Source: Lathyrus oleraceus
Lineage: Eukaryota; Streptophyta; Magnoliopsida; Fabales; Fabaceae
Assembly: GCF_024323335.1 (NCBI RefSeq)
Contig: NC_066584.1
Location: 267,832,344 to 267,896,343, forward strand
Direction of reading: 5' to 3'
DNA: 64,000 bases
Below are positions 1-9,965 of the stretch, piece by piece. The first letter of the stretch is position 1; every line of letters starts with the position of its first letter. Under the pieces are notes generated by a model, which saw nothing but the letters and a program-made list of their open reading frames with translations, searched no databases and was not told the DNA's origin. Both the position numbers and the translations under genes were made by a program.

Positions 1-1302
1 GCTACTCAAGTGGACAAAGGTTTGATGAGTGTATTGGTGCAGTTCTATGATCCCTTGTACCGTTGCTTCACATTTCCGGATTTCCAACTTTTGCCTATGC
101 TTGAGGAGTATGCCTATCTTGTGGGTATACCTATCCTAGACCAGTTTTCATTCAGTGGCTTAGAGAGGGTTCCTACTTCTTAAGAGATTACTGATCTGTT
201 GCATATATATGAATCTCTGGTTGGTGCTCATATGACTACCAAAGGTGGAATTGAAGGTCTCCCTTCTGAGTTCCTCATTGCTCAAGCTACTATGTATGGG
301 AAGGCCATGAGTGAGGACGCCTTTGAGGCCATATTTGTACTTCTCATCTATGGGCTAGTGTTATTCCCCAACATCGACAAGTTTGTGGATGTGAACGCTA
401 TTAGGATTTTCTCTACTCTTAATCTCGTTCATACTCTGTTGGATGAAACTGATTTCTCTTTTCATATGAGGAATTCAAAGGGTGGAGGTACCATTGTGTG
501 TTGTTTGCCTCTGTTGTACAAGTGGTTTATTTCGCACTTGCCGCAGACGGTCGCCTTCAAGGAGAACAAAGGATGTCTACGGTGGTCCACGAGACTTATG
601 TCTCTCACTAATGATAATATCTTTTGGTACAACCGTGTATATGATGGTGTGCAGATTATCGACTCTTGTGGAGAATTCTCCAATGTACCTCTTCTTGGTA
701 CATGTGGTGGGATTAACTACAACCCTATTTTGGCACGTCTTCATCTTGGGTTCCCCCTAAAGGATAAACCTAATAACATTTTCTTAGAAGGTGTGTTCTT
801 CTAGGAGGGTAAAGATCCCTAAGGCTTGAAGGGCAGGATGGTTCCCGCGTGGCGCAAGATCCATAGGAAGGGAAGGAAAGAGCTTGGTCCAAAGAACTGT
901 ATCGCTTTGGAACCCTATACCTCGTGGGTTAGGAGGAGAGCTTCTGAATACCTTATGCCTTATGATTATCTGAGACCTACATGTTTGGTTGTGGCTGGGC
1001 CTTCAACCCTCCCTGACCAAGGAGTAGAGGCGTTGAGAGACGAAGACCGTTCACGTGCCTGGATTCGTGAACGAGAGGAGCTACTTCAGCAGATGAGAGA
1101 GAAGGATGCTTTCATAGAGTTCCTTGAGCACCAAGTTATCGACGAGCCTGATGATGTGGTGACTTCTCTTCTTCCTCAGTCTTCCAAGTTCTGGAAGAGG
1201 AAGTACGATCGACTCGCCAAAGAGAAGGCAGATATGGAGGCAGCCTACGAGAGGGAGGTGAAGAGGCTTCGTGCAACTTATCTTCCATCTCCAGAGCTTT
1301 AG
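1..1302 (+). pseudogene. Ogre ORF1 (protein upstream of gag, function unknown), broken
   Basis: One reading frame runs from position 1 to the stop at 1300-1302, with internal stops TAA 181-183, TAG 802-804 and TAA 820-822; its start lies left of the window. About 430 codons are visible. The N-terminal two thirds is a globular region rich in Leu, Tyr and Phe (for example LEEYAYLVGIP). It resembles the plant domain of unknown function (DUF7745-like, from memory) typical of Ogre ORF1. The C-terminal third is charged and probably coiled coil, with REREELLQQMREKDAF near 1069-1116. ORF1 before gag is a hallmark of Ogre, and its role is not known. Two of the stops sit where CAG or CAA would be expected. 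Confidence 0.8.
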
Positions 1303-1644
1303 ATGATTGCTTCTAGGGTTCCATAGGATGTTCATTTTCCTTCTCTCTTGTATTCTATTTGGTTACCAAGACTGTACTTCTTCGGTGTAAAAATATTTTC
1401 CATATTTTTGATGTGATATTTCCATATATGTCTAAATAATTAATATTTTCAAAATTTGCAAATAAGACTCTAAAGTTCCTCTGATTAAAAAAAATAAATC
1501 ATATGCACAAGCATTGCATGCATCATGTGCATAAGCAAGTTTTGCTCCAGGCTTCTTGTTCAATGGTCTAACTCTGTGTTCTTCAATTAGTTTGAAGACA
1601 AGCTGACTCACCGGTACTACACTCGAGCCAACGCTTCAACATTG
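1303..1644 (+). other. Ogre-1 spacer between ORF1 and gag
   Basis: Non-coding, AT-rich spacer of about 340 bp between the ORF1 stop and the gag ATG. A pyrimidine-rich run followed by TTCAATTAG just before 1591 looks like a possible 3' splice site. The gag frame is open from there to the ATG at 1645, but nothing else supports splicing here. Confidence 0.6.
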
Positions 1645-2422
1645 ATGGATCATCTATTGCAACAGAACCGTGAACTGAAGGAGGAAGTGGCCACACTAAC
1701 TGCCCTGATGGAGTGTTTCATGGCCACCCAGAGCCAGTCGTCTCCGATACCTTCAACTCCTCCCAAGAGGACAGTCATCTCCAAGATTACCTCTTCAGTA
1801 GTTCCTGCGGCCAGCGCCCACTTTGCACCAACTGCTATGCCAGCCAGGTTTCCTTGGGAGATTCCTGCCAACTTTGTTCCTGAGGGTCTTGCCCCCACAT
1901 TTGCTTCTATGCCGGCATCTAGCCCAGTCCTCACCGTTTCACCTCCTGTCATGCATAATATGCCTAGAGTAGACGACACCATCTACCACTCTGAGCCGTT
2001 TGAGATCCCAGATGTTTATGAAATGATGGACCCTATGAACGATCAGTTTCTTGAGCTCCGCAAGGAACTCAAAACTCTCAGAGGAAAGGACCTCTTTGGC
2101 AAGTCTGCGGCTGAACTCTGCCTAGTTACAAATGTTAAAATCCCTGTAAAGTTCAAAGTACCTGACTTTGAGAAGTACAAGGGAAATACTTGCCCTCTCA
2201 GCCACCTGGTTATGTATGCAAGGAAGATGTCGACTCAGACCGACAATGATCAACTTCTTATTCACTATTTCCAGGACAGTTTGTCCGGTGCTGCCCTGAG
2301 ATGGTATATGGGCTTGGACAGCATGAACATCCGATCCTTAAATGACCTTGGCGAAGCTTTCGCCAAGCAATACAAGTATAATATGGATATGGCACCCGAT
2401 AGGGATCAATTGAGATCCATGT
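1645..2422 (+). pseudogene. gag: Ogre-1 gag, N-terminal part, cut by a copia LTR
   Basis: Gag is the structural protein that forms the cytoplasmic virus-like particle. I take ATG 1645 as start because a coiled-coil N-terminus (HLLQQNRELKEEVATL) follows at once, as usual for Ogre gag. A Pro/Ser/Ala-rich linker follows (residues about 35-110), then the conserved retrotransposon gag core near the end, with PDFEKYKG, LIHYFQDSLSG, ALRWY and FAKQYKYN. The frame is open to the target duplication CATGT (2418-2422), where a solo copia LTR in antisense interrupts it. The stop at about 2431 belongs to that insert. Gag resumes at 3901 in a continuous sense once the insert and one duplication copy are removed. 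Confidence 0.88.
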
Positions 2423-3895
2423 TGAAATTCTAGTTATCAGACTTTAGATGTCACACGGGTTGTTATGACATCCAATTCTGCACAGACAAGAATTATGCAG
2501 AACTTAAAAGTAAGTGCAGTAAATAACACAAGTAATTGTTTACCCAGTTCAGTCCAACATGACCTACATCTGGGGGCTACCAAGCCAGGGAGGAAATCCA
2601 CTATCAGTAGTATTAATTCAAAGCTAAACTCACCCGTTTACAACTCTTCACTTAATCCCTACCCAATGCAATTTCAATCTTACTCTAAGATCAGAGTTCC
2701 TACTCACTCCCCCTCAATCACCTCATTGATTACTACCTTTAATCAATATTAAAGACAATTTTGAAGTCACACTTCAAACAACTCTTGATTGTGCTTAACA
2801 GCTTTAATCAAGATACACAGCACTCACGCTTAGAAGCTTTGAGCGACACAACACTTACAACTCAATGAACAACCTATGCCAAAGCAATCATCTACGTGAT
2901 AATGGCTTGGCTTACAAGATATGTCTAATACAAGACTCACAAAAATACAGCAGTGAAGTATGATGGACACACTAAATATTCACGCCTCAAAATCCCCAGT
3001 TTTGAATGAAGGAACGACTTCCTTTTATATTGCAGTACTTGGGCCTTTGCACTTGTATTCTCCTGAATTTAAGGTCACACGAGTTCCCCTAAATTCCACA
3101 TCTAGGTTACTAACAAATAGGTTATTTGTTAGGTTCATTAAATGTAGCTTGATTGTTGATTTCCTGGATTTTCTCTCAGCTGTTGAATCCCTGAAGAATA
3201 GCCTGAGAAAAAGCTGAAACAGAAAACTGAACAACCTACAATATAGCATATGCTGTCAGGAATGAATGTCACGACATTCAGCTTGACATCAAGGATCATA
3301 TGCTAAGTCTGTTTTTCCAGAAAACAGACTGTACAATTTTGCTGACCTGTATATGACCAAAATGACCATACTACAGTAACAGCTTACATTCATAAATGTC
3401 AAAGTATCCAATTTGACATTTACACATTTGGCCATAAGTCAGTTCTGTTATCCTCTTGAAGAACAAACTAAGAAACATGCTGAAGTATAGCAGAACACCA
3501 CTCTGTCTATTGTTCAGTATATGTTGTCAATGATGAATGTCATAGCATCCAGTTTAACATTCAGTCAGTAGGCCTTATGCCAGGTATGGTATTTCCTTGA
3601 TAACCAGACTGGAAATAAATACTAAGTTCTAACAGAACACCAGCTGTTCTATTCCTTAGTATCTGCTGACAGGGATGAATGTCACAACATCCAGTTTGAC
3701 ATTCAATAAATCCTGTATTAGCTAATCCTGCAGTAACTACTCAAGTGTGTCATGACATCAGTCAAGACATCAGAGTACAGTTAGATATTCTAAGCTACAG
3801 TGCAGTCACACATACACACCATGTCATGACATCAGTCAAGACATTAGAATCCAGCTAGTGTTTTACCATCTAATGCAGCCAATTAAACACCTACA
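2423..3895 (-). mobile_element. Solo LTR of a SIRE-like Ty1/copia element in Ogre-1 gag
   Basis: The piece begins TGAAATTC and ends CCTACA. It is flanked by the perfect 5-bp target duplication CATGT (2418-2422 and 3896-3900) and has no internal domain, so it is a solo LTR of 1473 bp. Orientation is minus by comparison with the other SIRE-like LTRs here. It shares their core block (AACCCAGTTC, CTGGGGGC, ACCAAGCCAGG at about 2535-2595) and several TGTCATGACA-like palindromes (3748-3757, 3822-3831). Solo LTRs arise by recombination between the two LTRs of one element. The short ORFs inside it (2465-2752, 2960-3217) have no support as genes. Confidence 0.92.
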
Positions 3896-6436
3896 CATGT
3901 CCCAGAAGGACAAGGAAACTTTCAAAGAGTACGCCCAGAGGTGGTGAGAGCTAGCAGCACAGATTGTGCCTCTGCTGGAAGAGAATGAAATGACCAAGAT
4001 CTTCCTGAAGACCTTGAGCTCATTTTATTATGAGCGGATGATTGCCAGCGCTCCTTCTGACTTCAGCGAGATGGTGAACATGGGGATGCGTTTGGAGGAA
4101 GGAGTCAGGGAAGGGCGCCTGACTAGAGAAGAAGGCTCTTCTGCTAAACGGCATGGGGCGTTTGGAAAGAAGAAAGATGGCGAGGCACATGTTGTGACCT
4201 CCCATATTAAATCAAGAAGACCCTCAGTAAGGAGGAAGATCGTGCGTCTTGCCGGTAATCAGCATCAGGTGGCTCACATAACACCTATTTTTAGAGAAAA
4301 TCAGCATTATCAACACAACAATAACCAGCAACAGCAACATCAACAATATCAACAACAACAACACCGCCCTCAATAGTAGTCCTACCAGCCTCGAAACAAC
4401 AATCAGACTCGTACCAGCTATGAGAGGAAGAGGGTCACCTTTGATCCTATTCCTATGACTTATGCAGAACTTTATCCCTCTTTGATAGAGAGAAAACTGA
4501 TTACTCCACGCGACCCACCGACTATACCTACCAACCCTCAGTGGTGGTATAAGCCCAAGCTACATTGTGTTTATCATTCTGGTGCCCCCGGACATGACGT
4601 GGAAAATGGTTACCCGCTGAAGACCAAGGTTCAGGACCTTGTGAGAAGTGGTATCTTGTGTTTCGAGGACTTAGGTCCCAATGTGAAGAAGAACCCATTG
4701 CCCGAGCATGGGAAATCCTCTATGAACATGGTCCAAGGCTGCCCTGGTAAATATAAGGTCAAATATGTCAGCCATTTTCGACAATCGTTGGTCGAGATGC
4801 ACAGACTGTTGTGTGAATACAGTCATTATGAGCACGACCATGACAGATGCCGTATTTCCACTGTCAATCAAAGGGGATGTCGCCAAGTCCGTAAAGACAT
4901 CCAAGAAATGCTGGATGAAGGTGTAATTAAAATACTTCAAAATCACGATGGTGATGATGAAGTCAATGTGATATCTCCAGTATTCAGGATCCCTGAGCCT
5001 GTTATCATTCGATATGATGGCATCAAACAGAAGGCTTCTCCCTCTCTGATAATTAAACCAGTTGGCCCTGTGCCATGTTCTTCTGATAAAGCTGTCCCCT
5101 ATCGTTACAATGCTGTGGCATTGGAAGATGGGAAGGAGGTTCCCCTGCCCTCTACTTCTGTTGTTAATATTGCCGATGTTAGTGGCTTGACCCGTAGTGG
5201 TCGTGTTTTCTCGGCTCCGCCGAAACCCCAGGCTGACGTCCGAAGGGCTGATGTTGTTGATTGTGTTGTACGCCCGGTTGGAAATGTTGTTATTGCTCCG
5301 AATCCGACACTTGTTGCCAATAAACCTGCCACCATTATAGGAACTCCTATCTCTGCTGGCCAGAATGGTACAATGAAAGAAGACTGTGATGAGATGTTGA
5401 GGCTCATCAAGAGGAGTGAATACAACATTGTAGATCAGCTTCTACAAACGCCATCAAAGATCTTTGTGCTATCTTTGTTGATGAACTCAGAACCACACCG
5501 TGAATCTCTGCAGAAGGTGTTGGATGTGGCGTATGTAGACCATGACGTTACAACAGAACAATTCAATAGTATTGTTGCAAACATTACCGCTTGTAACAAT
5601 ATGAGTTTTTGTGATGTTGATCTCCTCAAGGAGGGAAGAGACCACAATTTGGCACTTCACATATCTATGAGCTGCAAGGATAATGCCATGTCTAATGTGC
5701 TGGTAGACACTGGATCATCACTGAATGTGTTGCCAAAATCCATTATGGCTAGATTGTCATACCAGGGGCCTCCCATGAGGCAAAGTGGAGTGGTGGTAAA
5801 AGCTTTTGATGGATCCTGCAAAATGGTGATTGGTGAGGTTGAACTCCCAATCAAGATTGGACCAAGTGATTTCCAGATCACTTTTCAGGTCATGGATATC
5901 CACCCATCATATAGCTGTCTGTTGGGCAGACAATGGATTCACGAGGCAGGCGCCGTGAAATCCACCCTACACCAGAAATTGAAATTTGTCAAGAACAAAA
6001 AGTTGGTGGTGGTAGGGGGAGAGAAGGCTCTCCTGGTTAGCCATTTGTCTTCCTTTTTTTATATAGATGCTGAGGATGAAGTTGGAACGCTGTTCCAAGC
6101 TTTATCTATTGCTGAGCCTACTAAGAAAGGAACTTCTTCATTTGCATCCTACAATGATGCTAAGTTGGCCATTGAGCATGGCACAACTACCGGTTTGTGA
6201 CAAATGATCAAGATGTAAGACAACAAATCCTGGGCTGGCATAGGATATTCTTCTGGCACTTTCAACAAGCATGGGCTGTTTCAAAGTGGTGGGTTCATCC
6301 ATGCCGTCCAAGACGAGGAAGATGTTGCTATTGTGGAAGAGGATGCAGAGGAAGATTCTGGCAACTTTGTCATCCCTGGAGGGGTCTGCAATAACTGGGT
6401 CACTGTGGAGGTTTCAACAGTTGTCCATAAGTCAAC
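3896..6436 (+). pseudogene. gag-pro: Ogre-1 gag C-terminus and protease (first exon of gag-pro-pol)
   Basis: This continues the gag interrupted at 2422. Stops are TGA 3945-3947, TAG TAG 4374-4379 (in a Gln-rich run), TGA 6198-6200 and TAA 6213-6215; otherwise one frame (codon starts are multiples of 3) runs to 6436. Order: end of the gag core; a Gln/His/Asn-rich stretch (4300-4420); a zinc-knuckle-like motif near 4566 (C..YH....GH), whose expected last Cys is changed to Gly (ENGYPLK); a long variable linker; then the aspartic protease with catalytic DTGSS at 5706-5720. After the protease an acidic segment ends at 6436, directly before a splice-donor-like GTAATG. The protease would cut the polyprotein inside the particle. 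Confidence 0.88.
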
Positions 6437-6700
6437 GTAATGTTCATTTTGTTTAAAAACCCTTCTCCCATGCCAAAAGGAGAAGTGATGACATTGTTGG
6501 CTCATAAATACAATGATATTTTCATTCAATAAATTCATGTTAAATGTTTGTTTTTCCAATTATTTTCACTTTTTGCTTTTTGCATGAAGTTGGTGATCAC
6601 ATAAAACCTTAAAAATAGAATAAAATCAATCTTTTCGTCTGCATAATGATTTGCCTTGTTTGAATTCTAAAATCTCTTTATATCCAAAATCATTATGCAG
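6437..6700 (+). other. Putative Ogre intron between protease and RT
   Basis: Donor GTAATG at 6437 and acceptor TTATGCAG ending at 6700 define 264 nt of AT-rich, stop-containing sequence. Removing it joins the protease frame (...TCA AC) to G TTG ATC AAA, and the frame then stays open into the RT region once the later LTR insertion is ignored. Ogre elements are known to carry a spliced intron in this place. A matching 259-nt segment occurs in Ogre-7 at 62078-62336. Exact ends are inferred from sequence, not from RNA. Confidence 0.78.
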
Positions 6701-7054
6701 GTTGATCAAACCCATTGAACATAATTGTCGCAACGCGAAAAATAACCGGCGAAAAAAAAACAAGTTTACAGAGCCGCCACCGACGTTATTCATCCTATGA
6801 CAGAAAGGAAGCGCAAGGCTAACCTAAGAAAGGGAAAGGAACGGTCTTACGACAAGAGATTGCAACGTACGGGAGTCGGTTACGCAAGGGGAAGGTATTA
6901 GCACCCCTCACGTCCGTTGTACTCGACGGGATCCACGCTCAAAAGAATAGGAAAAGGTTGCTAATAAACTGCTCAAAGAAATTGCACAAACTGGAATAAT
7001 AAACAGGTGAAAGAAGATGGAGGAAGTGGACTCGGCAGGATGTCGCATCCTGGG

Positions 7055-7693
7055 CCTACGTAGTTTGTCAGAAACAAACATCAGAGTCAACGTAGTTCGG
7101 GGAAATGGAGGCATGCTCGCTAGGATATCGCATCATGTGCCTACGTATCTCATCTGGAATGAGAATCAGAGCTGTCGTAGTTCAGCTAATGCACGCCGAA
7201 ATAAAACACCGAAAATAGACGCTGAGACGTCAAAAGAAACACTCAAAAGGAAACAGAATGCCAATACATGGACTTACATCCGACTCCAAACAAAAACCAA
7301 AGAAACAGAATGCCAATACATGGACTTACATCCGACTCCAAACAATCAACACAAACAAGGAAACAGAATGCCAATACATGGACTTACATCCGACTCCAAA
7401 CAATCAACACAAACAAGGAAACAGAATGCCAATACATGGACTTACATCCGACTCCAAACAAACAACACACGCTAACCAACGAACACCAAAGAAAAAGGTT
7501 ATCAGATTGACAAACTACTAGGGAGTCTGGAACTCGAGCCTAATAGTTGTCACACAAACACAAAGAGACGCTGAGACGTCAAAGAAAACAAAAAGGTTGA
7601 ACACACACAAAAAACAAAAGGGTGCCCGGAGAGATCTCGCTCGATCTCCTACCTACGTATGTCATCTGGTATGAGAATCAGGGCGACGTAGTT
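7055..7693 (-). repeat. Three copies of a paired-hairpin LTR motif
   Basis: Copies lie at 7055-7099, 7140-7184 and 7652-7693. Each has an outer pairing CTACG/CGTAG around an inner stem whose sequence differs but still pairs: GTTTGT/ACAAAC, TCTCAT/ATGAGA, and GTCAT/ATGAG with one end pair lost. Just before each copy (plus strand) is a second small hairpin: GGATG/CATCC, GAT/ATC and GAGATC/GATCTC. Keeping pairing while the sequence changes suggests selection on RNA or DNA structure at some time in the family. The same outer frame occurs once in each Ogre LTR. Confidence 0.6.
7251..7470. repeat. Tandem repeat of about 58 bp, nearly four units
   Basis: Units start at 7251, 7303, 7361 and 7419 with the core CCAATACATGGACTTACATC. 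The first unit is 52 bp and the next are 58 bp. Because 58 is not a multiple of three, all plus frames show the same repeated peptide, which creates false ORFs. It lies inside the solo gypsy LTR. Confidence 0.88.
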
Positions 7694-9965
7694 CCCCTTA
7701 ACAGGGGAGAAATTCTCTCCTAACCAGAGACCAAGGAAGCAAACAAACTAATAGGGAGACTAAGACTCGAGCCTAAAAGTTGTCATGCAATCAGTAATCC
7801 CTAAGTTGAGGTCTCTGATCAGAACCTAACTCACACAGGAAGCAAGTCAGTTCAAAAACAGCAACACCAGTGAACAAGTATCATACACTATATCCACACA
7901 AGAGGCCCAAACAATGGGTAGGCTTTAGTCAAGAGGGGTCATATCAACCTCGACAAACAAGCCAAATTGTAAGGGTAAACAGAAGCTCTTAACCACTAAC
8001 ATGGAGAGTTAGGGTGAGCAGATCAAAATGGTAATGAGGATGAGACCTCATGCTCTTAAACCTGGCCTGGGTGAGCTCAATGTCAAAGAAAGCGTGGGGA
8101 TCCAGAAAGAGGGACCCTATTCCACTTGACTGACTCTATACAAAGATCTTGGGTACATGTTCTAGAGCATCAACATGTAGTGCGAGCATAAAGAACGACT
8201 CACTGAATAACAGGGGATTGATTGCTAATCCCTTCTATCTGTCAATTGCCTATTCACTTAGGAGGACTTATCAAGTAACATGCCTCACTTGGAGGTCTTT
8301 GGCACAAATGTAAACAAGCACAAACAGAGCCTCTTAAGGAGGACTTCAGCCAAAATGCTTGCCAAAAAGGTGACAGGGCTTCCAGACTACATGGAGTAAG
8401 AAGGCTAAACTACCTTAGTGGTGTATCAACCATAATCCAAAGCTTAAGCAAAAGCAAAGCTAGCAAGCAACTAATGTACCTATACAAAACCTATCAGCAT
8501 GTTCAGCAAAGCAAGATCTACACATTCATGTGCATAAAACATCAAAAGGTGAGGATCGAATTTCAACTTACTTGAGATGGCAGTTACTATACACGCGTGT
8601 TCAAGCTTCCAAATGATCCAGATCAAATTCCTTTCACCTCTAATGAAGCTTTGTGCAAGAATTACCAGTTGAATCTGCACGAATTTGGACTGAATTCCAC
8701 AAAATAATGGTTGAATCTTGATCAATGAAGGATGATGATCAAGATTATGCAATAAAATCTGGTGTTTGTGTGGAGAATTGAGAGATTCAAAGAGAGAGAG
8801 AAATTGGAGGGAATGTGAAATTTGAGATCTCAAATTTTGTTATGAGCAAAACCAGTTAGGGTTTGGCTTTTATATCATGTGTTAATCATGCTGAAATCTC
8901 AATTAAGCTTCGGTTAATCTTAATTACTGAAATATGAGGTGTAGTGCAAAAAGTGAAAGTGTGCTTAGCATGGCCAATCCACACGCGCAAAGCCTCATGT
9001 AATGACTTGATTTCACTTAAAATCAACCAAGGATTATCATGGAATTGTTGGTTTGCTTGTACCATATGCCAATTTTGAATTATGAAATTTCCCTCCATTT
9101 TGCACATGTATGAACAAATGATCATGTGAGCTTCTTCCATGCATGGCAAATGTTGATTTGGAATCTCTTGATCATGATAAGCATTTTGCAAAAAGAGTGG
9201 ACCAATTTGGAGTTTTGAATCAAAAGTTATGGCAATTTGAACTTCCATACATACTTTGTGATCATTTGGCCATAACTTCTTAACCAATTATCAGATAAAC
9301 ATGATATAGGACTTTTTGAAAAGGGGAGAGAAATATATTAAACTTTCATGTTCACCAAAAATCCATTTGAAGCTTCTTTAACGTTGAAAAGTCAAGTTGA
9401 ATGTGGACCAGAAACTTGCCATTTTTGGAAACTTGAAATTACAGGTCACTTTCCATTTTTGGAAACTTTTGCCATGTCTTCAAAATCTTCAAGATAGATG
9501 TTTAGAATGACAAATGGACCTCTTTTGAACATGATTGAGGTGTCTCAACTCATTTCCCCACCTCATAGCCCTCAATTGACTGCACAGTTGACTTTCTGGT
9601 CCACAGATGACTTTGAAATGCCCTGATCAGCTTGAGCCTCTACCACTTGAGGAAATTGCTCAAAAATGAAACCCTAGCTCATGTAAGCTCCTTATGATAA
9701 TCATGTGATCCTCATCCTATAAAAATACCTCATCTCCTTGAGAAACCCTAATTGAAGCCCATGCCCTCAGATGGTTGATGATCAATTCATAGAGACCCTA
9801 AAGCTTGAATCATGTAACTTTCCATCTTCTGAAAAGACTTTGGAGGATGACCTTCTCAATTCTCATGAAATGCAAAATGCAATGCCTAATGCCCAAAAAT
9901 ATGAAATGCAATGTGTCAAACTAGTCCCAAGAAGAGGAGGGCAAATTTTGAGGTGTTACAATAAT

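Larger units (their letters stand above)
6726..9960 (-). mobile_element. Solo LTR of a second (non-Ogre) Ty3/gypsy family in Ogre-1 pol
   Basis: The piece runs from TGTCGCAACGCG to GGTGTTACA and is flanked by the target duplication ATAAT (6721-6725 and 9961-9965). Read on the minus strand it starts TGTAACACC, a usual gypsy LTR start. No gag or pol sequence is inside, so it is a solo LTR of 3235 bp. It shares with Ogre LTRs only short blocks: a TTAGCACC block near 6898, GCCGCCACC near 6773, and the CTACG...CGTAG hairpin, here in three copies. It also holds a 58-bp tandem repeat. Minus-strand ORFs at 8480-8833 and 8886-9287 lie inside the LTR and are probably not genes. Confidence 0.88.

Noticed and set aside
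7017..7521. Repeated-peptide ORFs, or a CRISPR-like array
   Set aside because: The 58-bp tandem repeat has no unique spacers and the three frames give the same peptide. This is plant LTR sequence.
8480..9287. Two minus-strand ORFs of 117 and 133 codons
   Set aside because: They lie wholly in the solo gypsy LTR, match no family I recognise, and have low-complexity composition.
9771..9960. N-terminal part of an ORF leading into Ogre-1 pol
   Set aside because: It is solo-LTR sequence read in frame with pol by chance; true pol sequence begins at 9966.
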